A DNA stretch of 64,000 nucleotides, taken from contig NC_088201.1 in NCBI RefSeq assembly GCF_037126465.1, positions 127,906,665 to 127,970,664 of the forward strand, read 5' to 3'. The notes beneath the pieces were generated by a model that had not been told where the DNA came from, did no database searches, and saw nothing but the letters and a program-made list of their open reading frames with translations. This document shows, in pieces, positions 43,251 to 54,849 of the stretch. How positions within the stretch are numbered: position 1 is the stretch's first letter; each line of letters begins with the position of its first letter. The stretch is from Ornithodoros turicata (lineage: Eukaryota > Arthropoda > Arachnida > Ixodida > Argasidae). The position numbers were made by a program, and so were the translations under genes.

Positions 43251-45389
43251 CTTCCTTCTGCATTCATTGTTCTTAGGCACTTGAGGCTTGTGTTGTTGTT
43301 GTTGTTGTCGTCCAGTGCTGTGTTCTAGCCTCAAAACATCAATTTCCATCGCTAATTCTCAGTCACGGTGAAGTCTGTTTGACCTGTTGTGTCCCCATAT
43401 CAGTTAAGTGTGTGGCCGTATACAGCTGACCAGTGATGTAGCGCAGAGTTTGAGGTTGTGTGACTGAGAAAGCCAATGCCTGACTGTCGCCTGCAAACAG
43501 TTCCGCCGAATGAGCCAGAAAGAAACTCCATTTAATTCAACATCAGGATACCAAGCCAGGTAGAAACCTTCGAATATGCAGCCTGCACTTGAGCGAAAGC
43601 AACTATAAAGTGTTTTTGCCGTACGTCAACGATGGGACGGCAGCAGATATTCTACCGCTCGGTCAGCATGGCACAGGAGCTGCTGCACGTACAACTAGCA
43701 AACAAATCCCCTTACAGTTCAACTCATAGGTCGGTGTTCAGTTATCACGACACGGTGGCATCATCACACATCTTTCTGGCGCAACTACAACTCGATAGAG
43801 TCGCACACTGTCGGGAAGAACGGGTGGCGCTGTACAACGCACAGTTAGATTCGCACTGCATTACCTGTTCTTCCCATGGTGTCGGCAGTGCCAAAAAACT
43901 GCCAAAATGGTACCCAGTGCCAAAAAATGTCGTTGGTGGCCTTCGAATCATTTATTGCAAACAAACGAAAGACATCTAAGGAGCAGCGTCCCCTCCTCAG
44001 ATGTCACGTAGTGACGTGCATCCCACAAGTCGTCAAGTGTCTACCCAGCACCACCTAGACAGAGAAAGCCTGTGCATTGCCTCTGTCCCTCTTTCAATTA
44101 AGAGTGAGAATTCGTCTGCTACTTCGGCTCACCGTTCTGTGAATTCAAGAACCCGCAAATGATTGCAGCTCACCTGGAACCTGCAGACCTAAATAGGTAT
44201 TTAAACAAAAAAAATGCAGGGTGCTTTCCAGAAAATTAGTTTCGAGAAAGACTGAGACTGTTTTGAGCTTTATTTCCAAGTTTTCCCACTTAGTAGGTGG
44301 GGACGTTCAAGCGCATCTCGCAGACGACGGCGGTTCTTCTCCAGGGCCACGACCGGTGAAAGCATCTTAGTGATTGGCTATGGCCACTGAAAATGCAGTC
44401 CTGATTGGCTGACTCTTAATTGTTACATCACGTCGACAAGCGCACAGGCTTTCTGTATCGAGGTTGTATTCGTGTATCGTGAAGTAGGGCATTTTGTGCA
44501 TGGGAGATTCAGGGGGCTGTTGTAGGTGTCGCAAGTTCGCTACCGTTGTACAAATTCCGGGAAAACTTTTTCAGGCACCTAACATATTCTGTGTCGACCA
44601 AAAACAGAAACAAAGTTGCTTGCTCCTTTAAGGGGTGCGCATTAATGATCAGTATACGTTACATACCGCGTGAGAAAAATCCTGCCAGAAAATACTGGAA
44701 AAAACAGGCTGTTTGAAACGAACAGAGTTTGAAATTCCTGGTACAGTGCGTTGACAACATTTTTATACTGAGACTACGAGAACTGCCTTGATGCAGTTTT
44801 CACAGGCTATGCAGCCAGGCAGACATCCTGCCAGAACCTGTATGTAACTACTCCACCTGGAATAACCTAAATTCAATACCTCATTAATCATGTTTCCAGG
44901 AATATGCGAGATACTACAATTAGAGCCAGTTATTATTTAAATCCTCCCATTTTTAAATAGTCTGAAAGACCATGCACTTTCAGATATAAACTGCAAGCTC
45001 TTGCTATGCAAAGATGGAACAGAAACTGCGACTTCTCAATGGCAAAAGGAGCGGCAGTGGGGGCCACATGTTTTGTAGCAGAGCTGAACTGATTGCCAGA
45101 TGGACTATTTTCCGGTCCACGTAAGCTGAAGGTCATATTGTTTCTATGCTCGAGAAGCAGATAGTTCTGGTTTTGGCTCATTTGTACATCAAAAATTGGT
45201 GACGTGCATTTCAAAGTATTTTTATGCATTTATTTATTTATGTTTACTGTCACTTATATTTATTCATTGTATGAGCTCATCTCAGAATTTTTCAAAGGGT
45301 GACTTGAAATAATGATTGCCTCAGCTTCTGGTGTCTTGCATTTTCCCAAAAAAATCTTATTAGAAAGTTAATGAAGTTTTGATCAGCAG
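43251..45389. other. Unassigned sequence
   Basis: Contains a (GTT)n tract at 43290-43307 and an open frame of 115 codons at 43632-43979 with no recognisable domain. No element ends were found. Confidence 0.4.
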
Positions 45390-46229
45390 TAGGAATGGGA
45401 AAAACGGATACTCGAACCCTAGGCAGGGATTCAAGATCCGGGAATCCGAATTCCAGTGACCAAACCGGTGAACCAAATGTTTAAATTCCACGAACTGCAT
45501 TTCTTTATTTCTTTTAAAAATTGACTAAGACTATGCCTACTTGTCAGAACCACTGCTCTGCCCTCTGCGGTCATCCTCAAGTATACTCGAATGAAAATCA
45601 CAAAAATCCTGATTTGAGGAAACTGTCGAAAAAAGTTCCTAATCAGGCCCCCATCGACAAAAATGTCAGAAAAACTGTCCAGCACATCGGGTATCGGGGC
45701 TGATAAAGAATGGGTGAGAATGCTTATGTTTTTGAACAAAAACCTGCACTGTTTAACAAGAGAGAATTGGTAGAGCCCTGGACCGGTAATCCAGAAGATG
45801 TGGGTTCGATCCCTACAGCTGGCTAACCTTTTCAGTGACTTTCATCTTTCATCGTCTGCACTGTTTGTTTACATTGCTGTGGACTTTTAGATGTAGGAAC
45901 TCTTCACTACAAGTTTAAAAGCAACATGATTTCTCCTGTAGTCGATGAACAACGTGTTATATATATTACATTTAAGAAGTATATGGGGATATTTGCCCCT
46001 GAAAGTGAGCTATTATTTAATTTGGTTTCATTAAATATATCAAACTCAGCTTCAAAACAAAAACAACTATTTGGATATGGTGTCTCTCCTTCAAAACACA
46101 TTTCAGCAGAGTTTTTCTTCCTGGTTTTCTCAACTGTTTACGAAAGGATCTGAAAGATTTGACATTCGTGGATTCGCAGAACCTTCCTTGGATTTGGATG
46201 CAGAAAATTCTGGATTCGTCCCATCTCTA
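45390..46229. mobile_element. Probable non-autonomous hAT element, 840 bp
   Basis: Ends TAGGAATGGGAAAAAC (left) and, inward from the right, TAGAGATGGGACGAATCC. Flanking 8-mers ATCAGCAG and ATAACCAG differ at two positions. Internal GGGATTCAAGATCCGG...GAATCCGAATTCC repeats fit subterminal hAT sequence. No transposase. Confidence 0.5.
45766..45835 (+). mobile_element. tRNA-like sequence, Thr(GGT)-type loop, SINE family 3 head
   Basis: ATTGGTAGAGCCCTGGACC-GGT-AATCCAG forms an anticodon arm with a 7-base loop and GGT centred; then GGGTTCGATCCC as the B box. The acceptor stem does not pair well, so it is more likely a SINE head than a functional tRNA gene. A reverse relative lies at 43198-43250. 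Confidence 0.5.
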
Positions 46230-46237
46230 ATAACCAG

Positions 46238-47469
46238 TAAGGTCGTCTGCCCGGCCAAATACCCCACCTGCAAAAGTGGCAATGCTGTTAGTCTCCCAGC
46301 CCATCATTAAAAGAAAATAGAAAGAAGAAGAAAGCAGGTAATGGATTTAAAAAAGTACCCTGTTGGATTTCATCCAAGTCATTTTCATATTCCCTGTGCG
46401 AGATGTATTTCCTGTGTGCTATTCATGTAGTATGCGTATATTTCCTCCTTTATATATTTCCGATAGGTTCGTGGCATTTCCGACTTTTAAAGAGACAGTC
46501 AGGAGCTGTCGACCAATTTTGGGGTTACAGCTGTGTGCCATCCTGAATTATGTGTAGATCACAAGTTCATCTAGTCACGATTTGTGAAATAAATGACTAA
46601 ACCCAGCAGCTGCATCACATGTTTTACGTGGTTCCCAATAATTTCTGAACAAAAATTCGAGGGACTTTCAAGTACCTTCTAAGGCTCAGCCATCATTTTG
46701 TCTTGAACTCAGTTTATGACCAGGGCTTCATGTTCACAACAATATTATTCAGCCACAGATATTACATAAGATAACACACGGGGACTGCACAATGGTGAAT
46801 GCGGCTGACGACTCCTAAATGTTAAACATCAGACAACAGAAAGCAAAATTCATTAATAACAGAGTGCACAGAGTGCAGAGTTGATTTAGTTGAAGACAAT
46901 ATTTCCCCCGAGTCGGGGGAGTACAAGAGTCCCTTGTTGTTTGCAGTCCCAGCCCTTCTGTGCGCTCCCCCAGACTCAGGGGAGATGTTTCCCTCTGCTG
47001 CATTATACCAGTTCGCTTGCATGCTGTCATGTTTTTTTTTTTCAGTTTCTTTTTTTCTAATTACTGCAAACAGTGCTAACTCCTATAATTTCAAAACTAT
47101 GGTTCTGACTTTGGTTAAGCAGACTTTGCACTAGCAGCTCCATGAGAACAGGAAAAAGATGTGAAATCAATCAATCGTTTCTCAAGGACTGTGAAAAATT
47201 CCGGAGATTCCCAGGCCTTGCAAATGGCATTTTCAAATTCCAGGGCATTCGAGGGTTTCAAGGACCTCTAGGGACCAAGGTTTAGGTCGAAGCAGAGAGC
47301 AACCAAAACGGCCGACAATAATACAGGACAACCACACACAACATGCGGGTGTTGTGGCCATGTTGCTGCTACACTGGTGTCTGCACTGTCATTTGCAAAA
47401 CAGTGAACTTGAGTGCCGACAAATGTTGCGCAGTAAAAAAAATCATTTATACAATGAACAGCTTAAATA
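46238..47469. other. Unassigned sequence with one inverted repeat
   Basis: TTTCCCCCGAGTCGGGGGAG (about 46901) pairs imperfectly with CTCCCCCAGACTCAGGGGAGA (about 46967). Otherwise nothing is recognised. Confidence 0.4.
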
Positions 47470-48121
47470 CAGTAGAACACCTTTATAGTAAACCAGTCAG
47501 GACCAAGCCATAGATACTGTATCAAGAGTGTTATTATATCAGGAGCATCTAAAAAATCTCAACGAACTGCATACACTTGCCGAAACCATTTGAGGAACGC
47601 TCTTTCGACAGTGCTCTCATTACGTCGCAGCTTTTTCCGTTCCCCACTTTTGCCATTGGCACTTGTGTCTCCAATGCGCATCCTGTTCTTGACTAGAACT
47701 GACGTCGTAACTGGCAAGACAGTGAACTCATTCACAATTTGTTTTTCACATTCGTGCAATTTCATACTTGACAAACAAACATACACAAACTGCGCAGCAC
47801 AAGTCACCCAGACCACATAAACGTGCAGAGGTGCCACTGAAGGCGACATCAGCAATGATGGTACATACAGCGCCACCACTAAACCACATTCTCTCCACTC
47901 CTTGTTTTAGCGTTTTGATCTGTTCCTCCTGCTTCCATGCCTCTTATGGCAGCGACCATACCAAACAATTATTTTGTACAACCGGTATCCTGAGTTGCTG
48001 TAGTTCCTATATCAGTACATGAAGCCATAGAAGGTGCAATAATTCAGTCAGCGACTGGTGCTTACATTCACAATAACCGGGTTTCTACTAAAAGCGTAGT
48101 TACAATAATGGGATTCTACTG
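47470..48121. mobile_element. Tigger-like MITE, 652 bp
   Basis: Ends CAGTAGAACACCTTTATAGT and, inward from the right, CAGTAGAATCCCATTATTGT, with TA on each side (47468-47469, 48122-48123). No transposase is recognised inside. Confidence 0.75.
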
Positions 48122-48184
48122 TAACTCCGTCTAGGTGAGACAGTACATATCCCTGCCGATGTGATGCACCTCACCATAATAATA

Positions 48185-50269
48185 CAGTAGAATCTCGATG
48201 ATACGATCCCGGTTGATACAAATTTCCGGATGATACAAATTTTTCTCAAGTCCCGGCCGGACGCCAATTCTTTACGTGTATTATCGTTCGGATAATCCGA
48301 ACGTACTTTCCTACCTGGTTGGATGACACGAACAAAAGCTGCGCGCAACAACGGAGCAGGCGAGGGAGGTTGTTCCTCCCTGATGTCACGTGACACGCAC
48401 ATGAAACCCCTTCCTCCTACTTTTGGTGCTGTCCGAGTCTCCCGAGTTTGGACAGAGCCTCCTGAACTCAATCTCCTGCTTGCATGGTTGTGCGAAACTA
48501 ACAGTGGTGGGGTTCCGCGACTGTGAACTCTCTTGTTAGTTGGGGGAAAAACCCAGAAGAACGGAGCATAAATTTGGAACCGGGAATGTGGTACGCCCAG
48601 TTGCAGAGCAATCACGCAAACTGAAAGCAGTGCCAGGCTATGTCTCACAAACGCAAAGCGCTATGATTCAAGGAGAAGCTTGAAGTTCTGAGCAAAGTCG
48701 ACCAGGACCCAAAGAGGAAGCGAGCCGATCTTGCAAAAGAGCTCGGACTAGCACCATTGACGCTGAGCACGATTGTCGGTCAGCGAGAGCAGATTCTGAA
48801 GAACGTGCAACGCTTCGGTGCGAATGTCAAGCAAGCGAAGACGGCGCAGCACGTGAACTTGGAAGAAATCCTTCTGACGTGGTTTAAGGAGGTGACGGCG
48901 GCCGGCATCTACGTCGACGGCAAAGTGGTGCGAGAGAAAGCGGACGACATTGCTCTATCTCTGGGAATTGACAACTTCCAAGCGTCAGGTGGGCGGCTCC
49001 ACCGTTTCAAGGCGAGACATAATATAGTGTACAAGACTGTCTGCGGCGAAGGGAAGGAAGTCGACGAGTCCGTTGTGAATGAATGGAAAACAGCAACACT
49101 GCCATCGCTCATCGCAGGCTATGAGCCGCGCGACATCTTCAATACGGATGAGGCTGGCCTCTTCTTCAACGTGCAGCCAGAGAAGAGCTTATGTTTCAAG
49201 GGGCAGAATTGCCAAGGTGGTGAAAAAAGCAAGAACAGAATTACTGTTCTCTTCTGCTGCAACGCAGATGGCTCGGAAAAGTTCAAACTGACGGTCGTCG
49301 GGAAGTTTCAAAAGCCAAGGTGTTTCAAAAACGCAGGCCCGTTGCCGTGCATGTACAAGGCCAACAAGCGAGCCTGGATGACGACGACCATTTTTCAAGA
49401 GTTTTTGGTTTATCTTGACCACAAAATGTCAAGCAAGAACAGAAAAATTGTCCTAATTCTTGATCAGTGTTCTGCCCATCCTAAAGATGTACAGCTTTGG
49501 AACGTAAAGCTGGTGTTTTTGCCAGCAAACGCAACCAGCCATTTGCAGCCGCTGAATGCAGGGATTATCAGAAATGTGAAGCACCATTTCAAAGGCCTCC
49601 TAGTGCGACGTCTCCTAGCGAAGATTGAACGCAATGAAGCAAACCTCCAGGTGAGCCTGCTGGACGCCTTGCACTTCATCGCTGTTTCGTGGGAACGGGT
49701 GACGGAATCAACAATCCAGAACTGTTTCCGAAAGTGCGGTATTCCCAGCTCACATGTTGAAACATGTGCGGAGCTGGACCAAGAAAACGTATCGATCGAA
49801 AATTGGGAGCGACTTCAGGTGGAATGCTCCGCATTTGATTTTGTGACTGCCGATGATGACATCGCGACGTGCGGAGTGCGATCTGTGAATGAGATAATCG
49901 AGGACTCTGCCGCAGGAGGGCAGTTATCTGCTTCCAGTGATAGTGAAAGTGAAAATGCTGTGGGAGATGATGAGAAGCCGCCAGCGACTGCCGACGTGTT
50001 GCACGCTCTCTACGTTCTGAGGCGTGCGACAAGTACGGAATGCGTCAGTGAGAACACTTGCACGCGGTTCTACGCGTTTCAGCGAAGTTTACTGCACGAT
50101 CTCGAAGCACCCACGACGCAGCGGCAGATAATGAACTTTTTTCATCGTACGATACAAGAATAAAGCAGTACTGTCTATTTTTGCACATTGCCTTTCTCAG
50201 TTTGTTAGTTTCGGATGATACGAAAGCTTTCCGCGGCCCCGAGAGATTCGTATCATCGAGATTCTACTG
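48185..50269 (+). mobile_element. Near-complete Tigger (pogo/Tc1-mariner) element, 2,085 bp
   Basis: Perfect 22-bp TIRs beginning CAGTAGAATCTCGATGATAC, TA on both sides, one long transposase gene. Flanked on both sides by AATAATAAT sequence, the tail of a family-1 SINE whose body continues at 50272-50495. Confidence 0.95.
48640..50163 (+). pseudogene. Tigger transposase, early stop and altered catalytic residue
   Basis: The natural start is ATG 48640 (MSHKRKAL), followed by TGA at 48664-48666, then FKEKLEVLSKVDQDPKRKRA in the same frame. The next ATG, 48757, loses part of the first helix-turn-helix. Order: pogo/psq-type HTH (LAKELGLAPLTLSTIV), CENP-B-type HTH (LLTWFKEVTAAGI to GGRLHRFKARHNI), DDE core. 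First Asp is in FNTDEAGLFF, second in LILDQCSAHP. The third, normally Asp in QPLDxG, is Asn here (LQPLNAGIIRNV). The C-terminus is acidic. The stop TAA overlaps an AATAAA signal (50159-50164). Family members cut and paste at TA in the nucleus. Confidence 0.92.
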
Positions 50270-50271
50270 TA

Positions 50272-50495
50272 ATAATAATTTGCTGCTTGACGTCGTGGAA
50301 ACTTTGATCATGAGTGACAGCACAGTGGGTGGCTTGTGGATTAATTCTGCTCACCTGAGGGTTCTTCAGAGTGCACCAAGAGCTCAGCACACAGTGCCGC
50401 CGTATTTAACGTCCCTCGTGAAAGATTGTGTGTCTAAGCAACTCTGCCGCAGGGTTGCTGGCGCCTTGAACAGGAATCAAACCTGATGCACCTCA
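50272..50495 (-). mobile_element. SINE family 1, reverse, split from its tail by the Tigger element
   Basis: The minus strand gives a degenerate B box (GGTTTGATTCC), GCTTAGACACACAATC and TGAAGAACCCTCAGGTG, ending in (ATT)n. The (AAT)n tail resumes on the far side of the Tigger insertion at 48174-48184. More diverged than the copies at 21828 and 25615. Confidence 0.78.
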
Positions 50496-52250
50496 TCACT
50501 GGCTGTGGAATGGACCAAAGCAGACTGCGCAGAGCGGAACTTTGCACACACTGCACAGGTACTTGGTACGAGCCTCTTTAGCTTTTGTTGAACACCAACG
50601 ACACCGTCGATGTGTCTCCATCAGACATGGATGGCGGGCGTTACCAGCAAACCGGAGCTGGTCAGGTATGTTTGTCATTAAGCGCTCACCCATCTTGCCT
50701 CGTTTCTTGAAGCACTCTATCAGGCTCCTCCTAGACTTCCTGAAGCTGCTTTGTGCAATGAGCTGACGCCCAAGCTGCAAGCGGAAGTCAAGGTAGGCAA
50801 CAGGCTCCAAACAGTTCATCTAGACATAGGAATTCACTACTGCAGCATCTAGAATAAAGTAAAAAATCCTACTCCACCAGCGTTCGGAGCGGAGGCCCGT
50901 GACGTATGCACTGCGGATTCTATCAAACTTATCGACACCACCCATCCAGGTGCTGTAGTCCTTTACAACTGCTGGACACTCAACTGCCTTTTTTTTCCCA
51001 TTGGGCAACGTTTGCTGTACCTGCACCCGGCTTTCGGGACCATGGTAGTTTGACATGATGTGAACATTTTGAGAGTGTTTCAAATAGAAATCTACGACGT
51101 GCCCCTCTCTTCGCCACAAGTAGGAGCCTCTGTCGAGCTTGTTGTCACCCTGGGCCTCCTCTGGGAGATTCGTCTTTTCGGCACGGAACATTCCACACGC
51201 GAGAATGTCTCTGTCGTGCAGCTCTTGAAGGAGACGAGTGGAAGTAAAAGAGTTGCCTAGAAACAACTGTGAGCCAGCTGGGATGGCACCGTCGGCAAGT
51301 GTGAGGACAACGTGTTCCCCCGACGCCCTGTCGAGTGGACCCTCATCACTCCTGCCTTCGTACAGTTGAAACTTTATCAGGTATCCCGTCTGAGAGTCAG
51401 CCAATGACCAGACCTTGTAGCCCCGCTTAATTTTCTGCTTCATACGCCTATACTGCATCATGCTAGAATGCCCATTCAATAAAATCAGACACTCATCTAC
51501 AGCGAGATGACTTGATGGGCTATACTCAGCCTGAAACCTTTCATTCATCATCTTGATCAAAGGGCGCACTTTATAAGCACAATCAAAACCTTCCTTTCCA
51601 CGCTGTGACATCTTTGCATTGTCATTCAGGTGAAGGCAAGTTGTTATCATTTGAAACCTCTTGTACGTCATCACCCTGGTGATCTCCTTTACATGAAAGA
51701 AGCTGTCGGAGCTCCAATACATCTGCAACTGGTGCATGGGATTTATGCTAATTAAAATGAGCATGCCAATGTATGCTCGAAGCTCATCATTCGTCAAAGG
51801 TTCCCATCCTCTTTTATATTTTTGCAGAGCATAGAGGTTTGTCTGTTCAACTATGTGCTGCATGCCATGAGTGTCAAAGTACAGTGTGAATGCATCCAGA
51901 GCTGTGCTTCTCTCATTAAGCCGCCGCGAGCAGGTAGGACCATGATTGTTGTGAGCTGGTGCCATGTTCCTGTTCCATGTTCCATGAGCTGGTGCCATAA
52001 CTGTGGAGTCACCACCTTTAGGATCTAGCTGCGGGTCTTCGCTCTGCGTTGGTAGTTTCTTTTTTCTTGCATACTGTTTGAAGGCCTTTCTGTTGCTTGT
52101 GCTGGGCGCAGGCCATTGCACTGGGAAATCATTCTCATCCTCGCTGTACTCATCAGGATCTAGCTGCAAGAGTTCGTCTTCAGAGCTGAGAAGGTACTCA
52201 TCTGCACTGTCATTCGGATCATCCGGTGAACTAACAGAGTGCTCCCACAC
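50496..52250 (-). pseudogene. piggyBac transposase, one in-frame stop and altered catalytic residue
   Basis: A minus-strand frame of about 584 codons, broken only by TAG at 50820-50822. N-terminus acidic (DEYLLSSEDELLQLDPDEY). Then the DDE_Tnp_1_7 core: YIGMLILISINPMHQLQMYW, LAVDECLILLNGHSSMMQYR (first Asp present), LFLGNSFTSTRLLQEL (Gly where the family has Asp-Asn), DYSTWMGGVDKFDRI (third Asp present). After the stop: FRLQLGRQLI and a Cys/His-rich C-terminal finger (CRWCSTK...YLCSVCKVPLCAVCF). Length is close to the usual 590 or so. The first codon used (GTG, 52250) sits 30-40 bases after an acceptor-like TCTGTAG (minus strand), so an upstream exon is likely. No TTAA-flanked ends were located. 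Confidence 0.9.
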
Positions 52251-52350
52251 TCCGGCTGCTGTCAGTTGCTCTCGGTTTCCTACAGATGAAAGATATGAAA
52301 CAGTTACAACTGGCAGTTGCCTGCCATGTAAGTACTAAGCTTTGTGTGTC

Positions 52351-52654
52351 AAGTGATGAGAAAACACAGGATGCACACAAACATATAAGACCAGCCTCCA
52401 CTTTCATTCTAGTTTACTTGAAGAATGAATGAAAAAATGCAACAACGAAGGTAGCACACTTTTTCGTTTTTCTCGGTTTTTATGTCACAACCCCTCGCGA
52501 TGCCCCCTGCGAGTTAGGCAGACCCCAGAACATAACAGATAATGACTTCCTGTTACCTTGTCAACTCTGCCGTAAGTGAGCACACACAGTAATTTTTTAT
52601 GCATTTATATTTGTCATTAAGACCATGTACCTTACATAGACATCTTTTGGTCCA
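52351..52654. other. Unassigned sequence upstream of piggyBac gene
   Basis: May contain a first exon or promoter of the minus-strand transposase; nothing specific is recognised. Confidence 0.35.
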
Positions 52655-52659
52655 AATTT

Positions 52660-52952
52660 TTTTTTTTTTAATTCCGTGTTTGCGCTGCGAAGCAACTGTG
52701 GGTATGAGTGGTGTACAGACATGGACAGATGGAGAGAGTACAGCAGGAAGGAGTGGGTGACAGGGCGGTTAGTATGCGTCCTGGGCAGACTTCATGGGGA
52801 ACTGTGCTGACATTCATCTGGAAAATCTTTGGGAAAACCCAGGGAAAACCTCACACAGCGCAGCACAGCGACAGGATTCGAACCCGTGTCACCTCCCAGT
52901 CTCGGCGTGGAAAGCGATCATCCTAACCACTATGCCACGGGAGCTGGTTGGT
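52660..52952 (-). mobile_element. tRNA-derived SINE, family 2, reverse
   Basis: The minus strand matches 41411-41709: tRNA-like head with B box GGTTCGAATCC, body AGGTTTTCCCTGGGTTTTCC and CCCACTCCTTCCTGC, poly-A tail (T-run at 52660-52671). TTGGTCCAAA and TTGGTCTGAAA on the two sides look like a target duplication. Confidence 0.88.
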
Positions 52953-53023
52953 CTGAAAATGGTTCGTACAGCATGGGATATCATTTGGCACCTACAAGAC
53001 TCCACATGGCTGCAAACCAATTA

Positions 53024-53123
53024 CAGTCAAACTCCTTTACAACGAAACTCAGGGGACAGCAAAAAAAATTTGCAGTAAAGGTATTTTCGTTAAAAAGGTG
53101 TTCGCTATAAAGGAGTTTGACTG
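53024..53123. mobile_element. 100-bp palindromic Tigger MITE
   Basis: Ends CAGTCAAACTCCTTTACAAC and, inward from the right, CAGTCAAACTCCTTTATAGC; TA flanks on both sides. The whole element is almost only its two arms. Confidence 0.9.
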
Positions 53124-53125
53124 TA

Positions 53126-53932
53126 TGTCTTTTATTACCTTATTACTGTGCTCCCTCAAACTTTCATTTGAATGTCTACACATTTCCGTTATGTACTCCT
53201 TCTCGCAAAATAATTGTGTGGAGTGCACTGCACTACCTAAAAGTACACCACCCGGAATTTGCATCCCAAAGCTTTTTTCACGTGCCCCACACCACAAGCA
53301 TTACTGCCAGGGTCTCCTGAAGCTGCTGTTCTTTGTCCCTGTCTCTGCAGTGTTAGCCTTAAGTATGATTTGCCAACCCTACCCCATTTTTCTACCTTAG
53401 TCTCCTGAAGCAATGGTTGGGGGAATACCAAGCTTTCTTCTTACAGTCGGGACAACCTCCACCCGGTGCACATAGGCACTCCTCTGGTGCATTGTGGTGT
53501 CACTGCTCATGTGGGCAGACTGCTTTTTTAACAGCCCTCAAATCACTGCAAATCCCTTTACCTGACCATCTCTTAATTTGCTTAATAAGTGACACTTCTA
53601 CCCTGTACATGAAGTATTCCATATGGAGGCTCTAGTCAGTGTCGATAACACCTCCAACATGACCAGCTTAGAGTGGTTAGTGTTGAAACTTAGGACCGCC
53701 TCCACCGGTCCCTTGCACAGAGGATAGAAAAAGCAGCCTTACCTTTCAACTCGAACACTACAAGCGGGTCAAGATGGGGTCGAGTATTAAACAACAACTT
53801 TATTTTAGATAATGAATGGGAAGTTTCATCGCCAGGGGCAATACTCTACTCCATTACTCCATACACTACCCCATTGCTGGTGGGGATGTGGGGAATGAAA
53901 TAATAAGCGCCTTCACAATAAGGATAGGAGTC
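53126..53932. other. Unassigned sequence
   Basis: No recognisable domains or element ends. Confidence 0.35.
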
Positions 53933-54199
53933 CTATGGTGTCCAAAGAGCTTTGAGGGCAGGGCGTGGGAGGACTTCATTTGGCCAGGGAGCAGGCAAAT
54001 TTGAGAGACAAAGTGGGCGAGAGTTCAGCTGATTAAGAGACCCTGAGAGTGTGGTTTGGGAAGGTTGGTAGCGGGCGCAATGAAGAAGAATGTGCTCTAG
54101 ATGTTTTAGAGCACCGTAGTGACAGCATCTGGGAGGGTTAACTTGTCTCAAGCGGTAGTGCCACTGAGCTGTAAATGCCACGTCGAGTCGCATTCAATG
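53933..54199 (-). pseudogene. LINE ORF2 C-terminal end (zinc-knuckle region)
   Basis: The minus strand encodes MRLDVAFTAQWHYRLRQVNP, then a degenerate Cys segment (PRCCHYG), LKHLEHILLHCARY and a tail with RPLCLSNLPAPWPN. This pattern (LRLNVAYT..., C-x2-C, EHxLLxCPxY) ends ORF2 of Jockey/R1-like non-LTR retrotransposons. It is separated from the RNase H part at 54850-55656 by about 650 bp of foreign sequence. Confidence 0.75.
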
Positions 54200-54849
54200 A
54201 ATTAAAGGAGTACAGAGGGCCATCCAAAAAAATTTCAGATTAAGACATCTGATGAAAGTGTGTGTGTCATTATACCGAATAGCGCGAAATGTTTTGATGT
54301 GTGCAATTTGTTTCCCAGAAGAAAACTTACATAAACATAGCTCCGCGCCTTCACCCTTAACTCGCCACTCCAGCTATGACGAGGATGAGGAGGTATGATG
54401 GCACGTCACCGATGACGGCATAAGGAGACTCGTTCTGGTTTGCCGATCAGTGGGGGTCAGCGCATTGTCCCTTTGCCGCCGTAAACCTGTTTTGCCAGTT
54501 TTCCCGGAGAATTGGGGATAGAAGGAGCGGCTGAAGCATTACCGAGCAAGGAGAAAGGCTTTATCAGAACCCCGAACAGCCGAGTAGCAGACGACAGCGG
54601 AGTAGCAGACAACATTTTTCTAGGCCAATCAGCGAGTGTTCTCCTTATAGCGTCAGCGCGAGGTTCCAGGCAGATCACAGGCTGGTACTGCTCTTCACCA
54701 CCGTTGCGCACGGTCGCTTTTTGCGGCGTATTATAAATTCAATTTCTGCGTTAATTATGACTCTGTGGTGTAAATTACTGCACATGGTGCATCTTACTGG
54801 CAAACTTAACAGTTTTATAAGAAGAAAACTGGGTGTTAAAAATGACTTC
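54200..54849. other. Insertion of unknown type inside the LINE
   Basis: Separates two parts of one LINE coding region. No TIRs or target duplication were recognised at its edges. Confidence 0.45.

Noticed and set aside
45766..45835. Functional tRNA-Thr gene
   Set aside because: The anticodon arm and B box look good but the acceptor stem does not pair and a related reverse copy lies at 43198-43250, so a SINE head is more likely.
47559..47879. 106-codon minus-strand frame
   Set aside because: Inside a Tigger-like MITE, no transposase motif.
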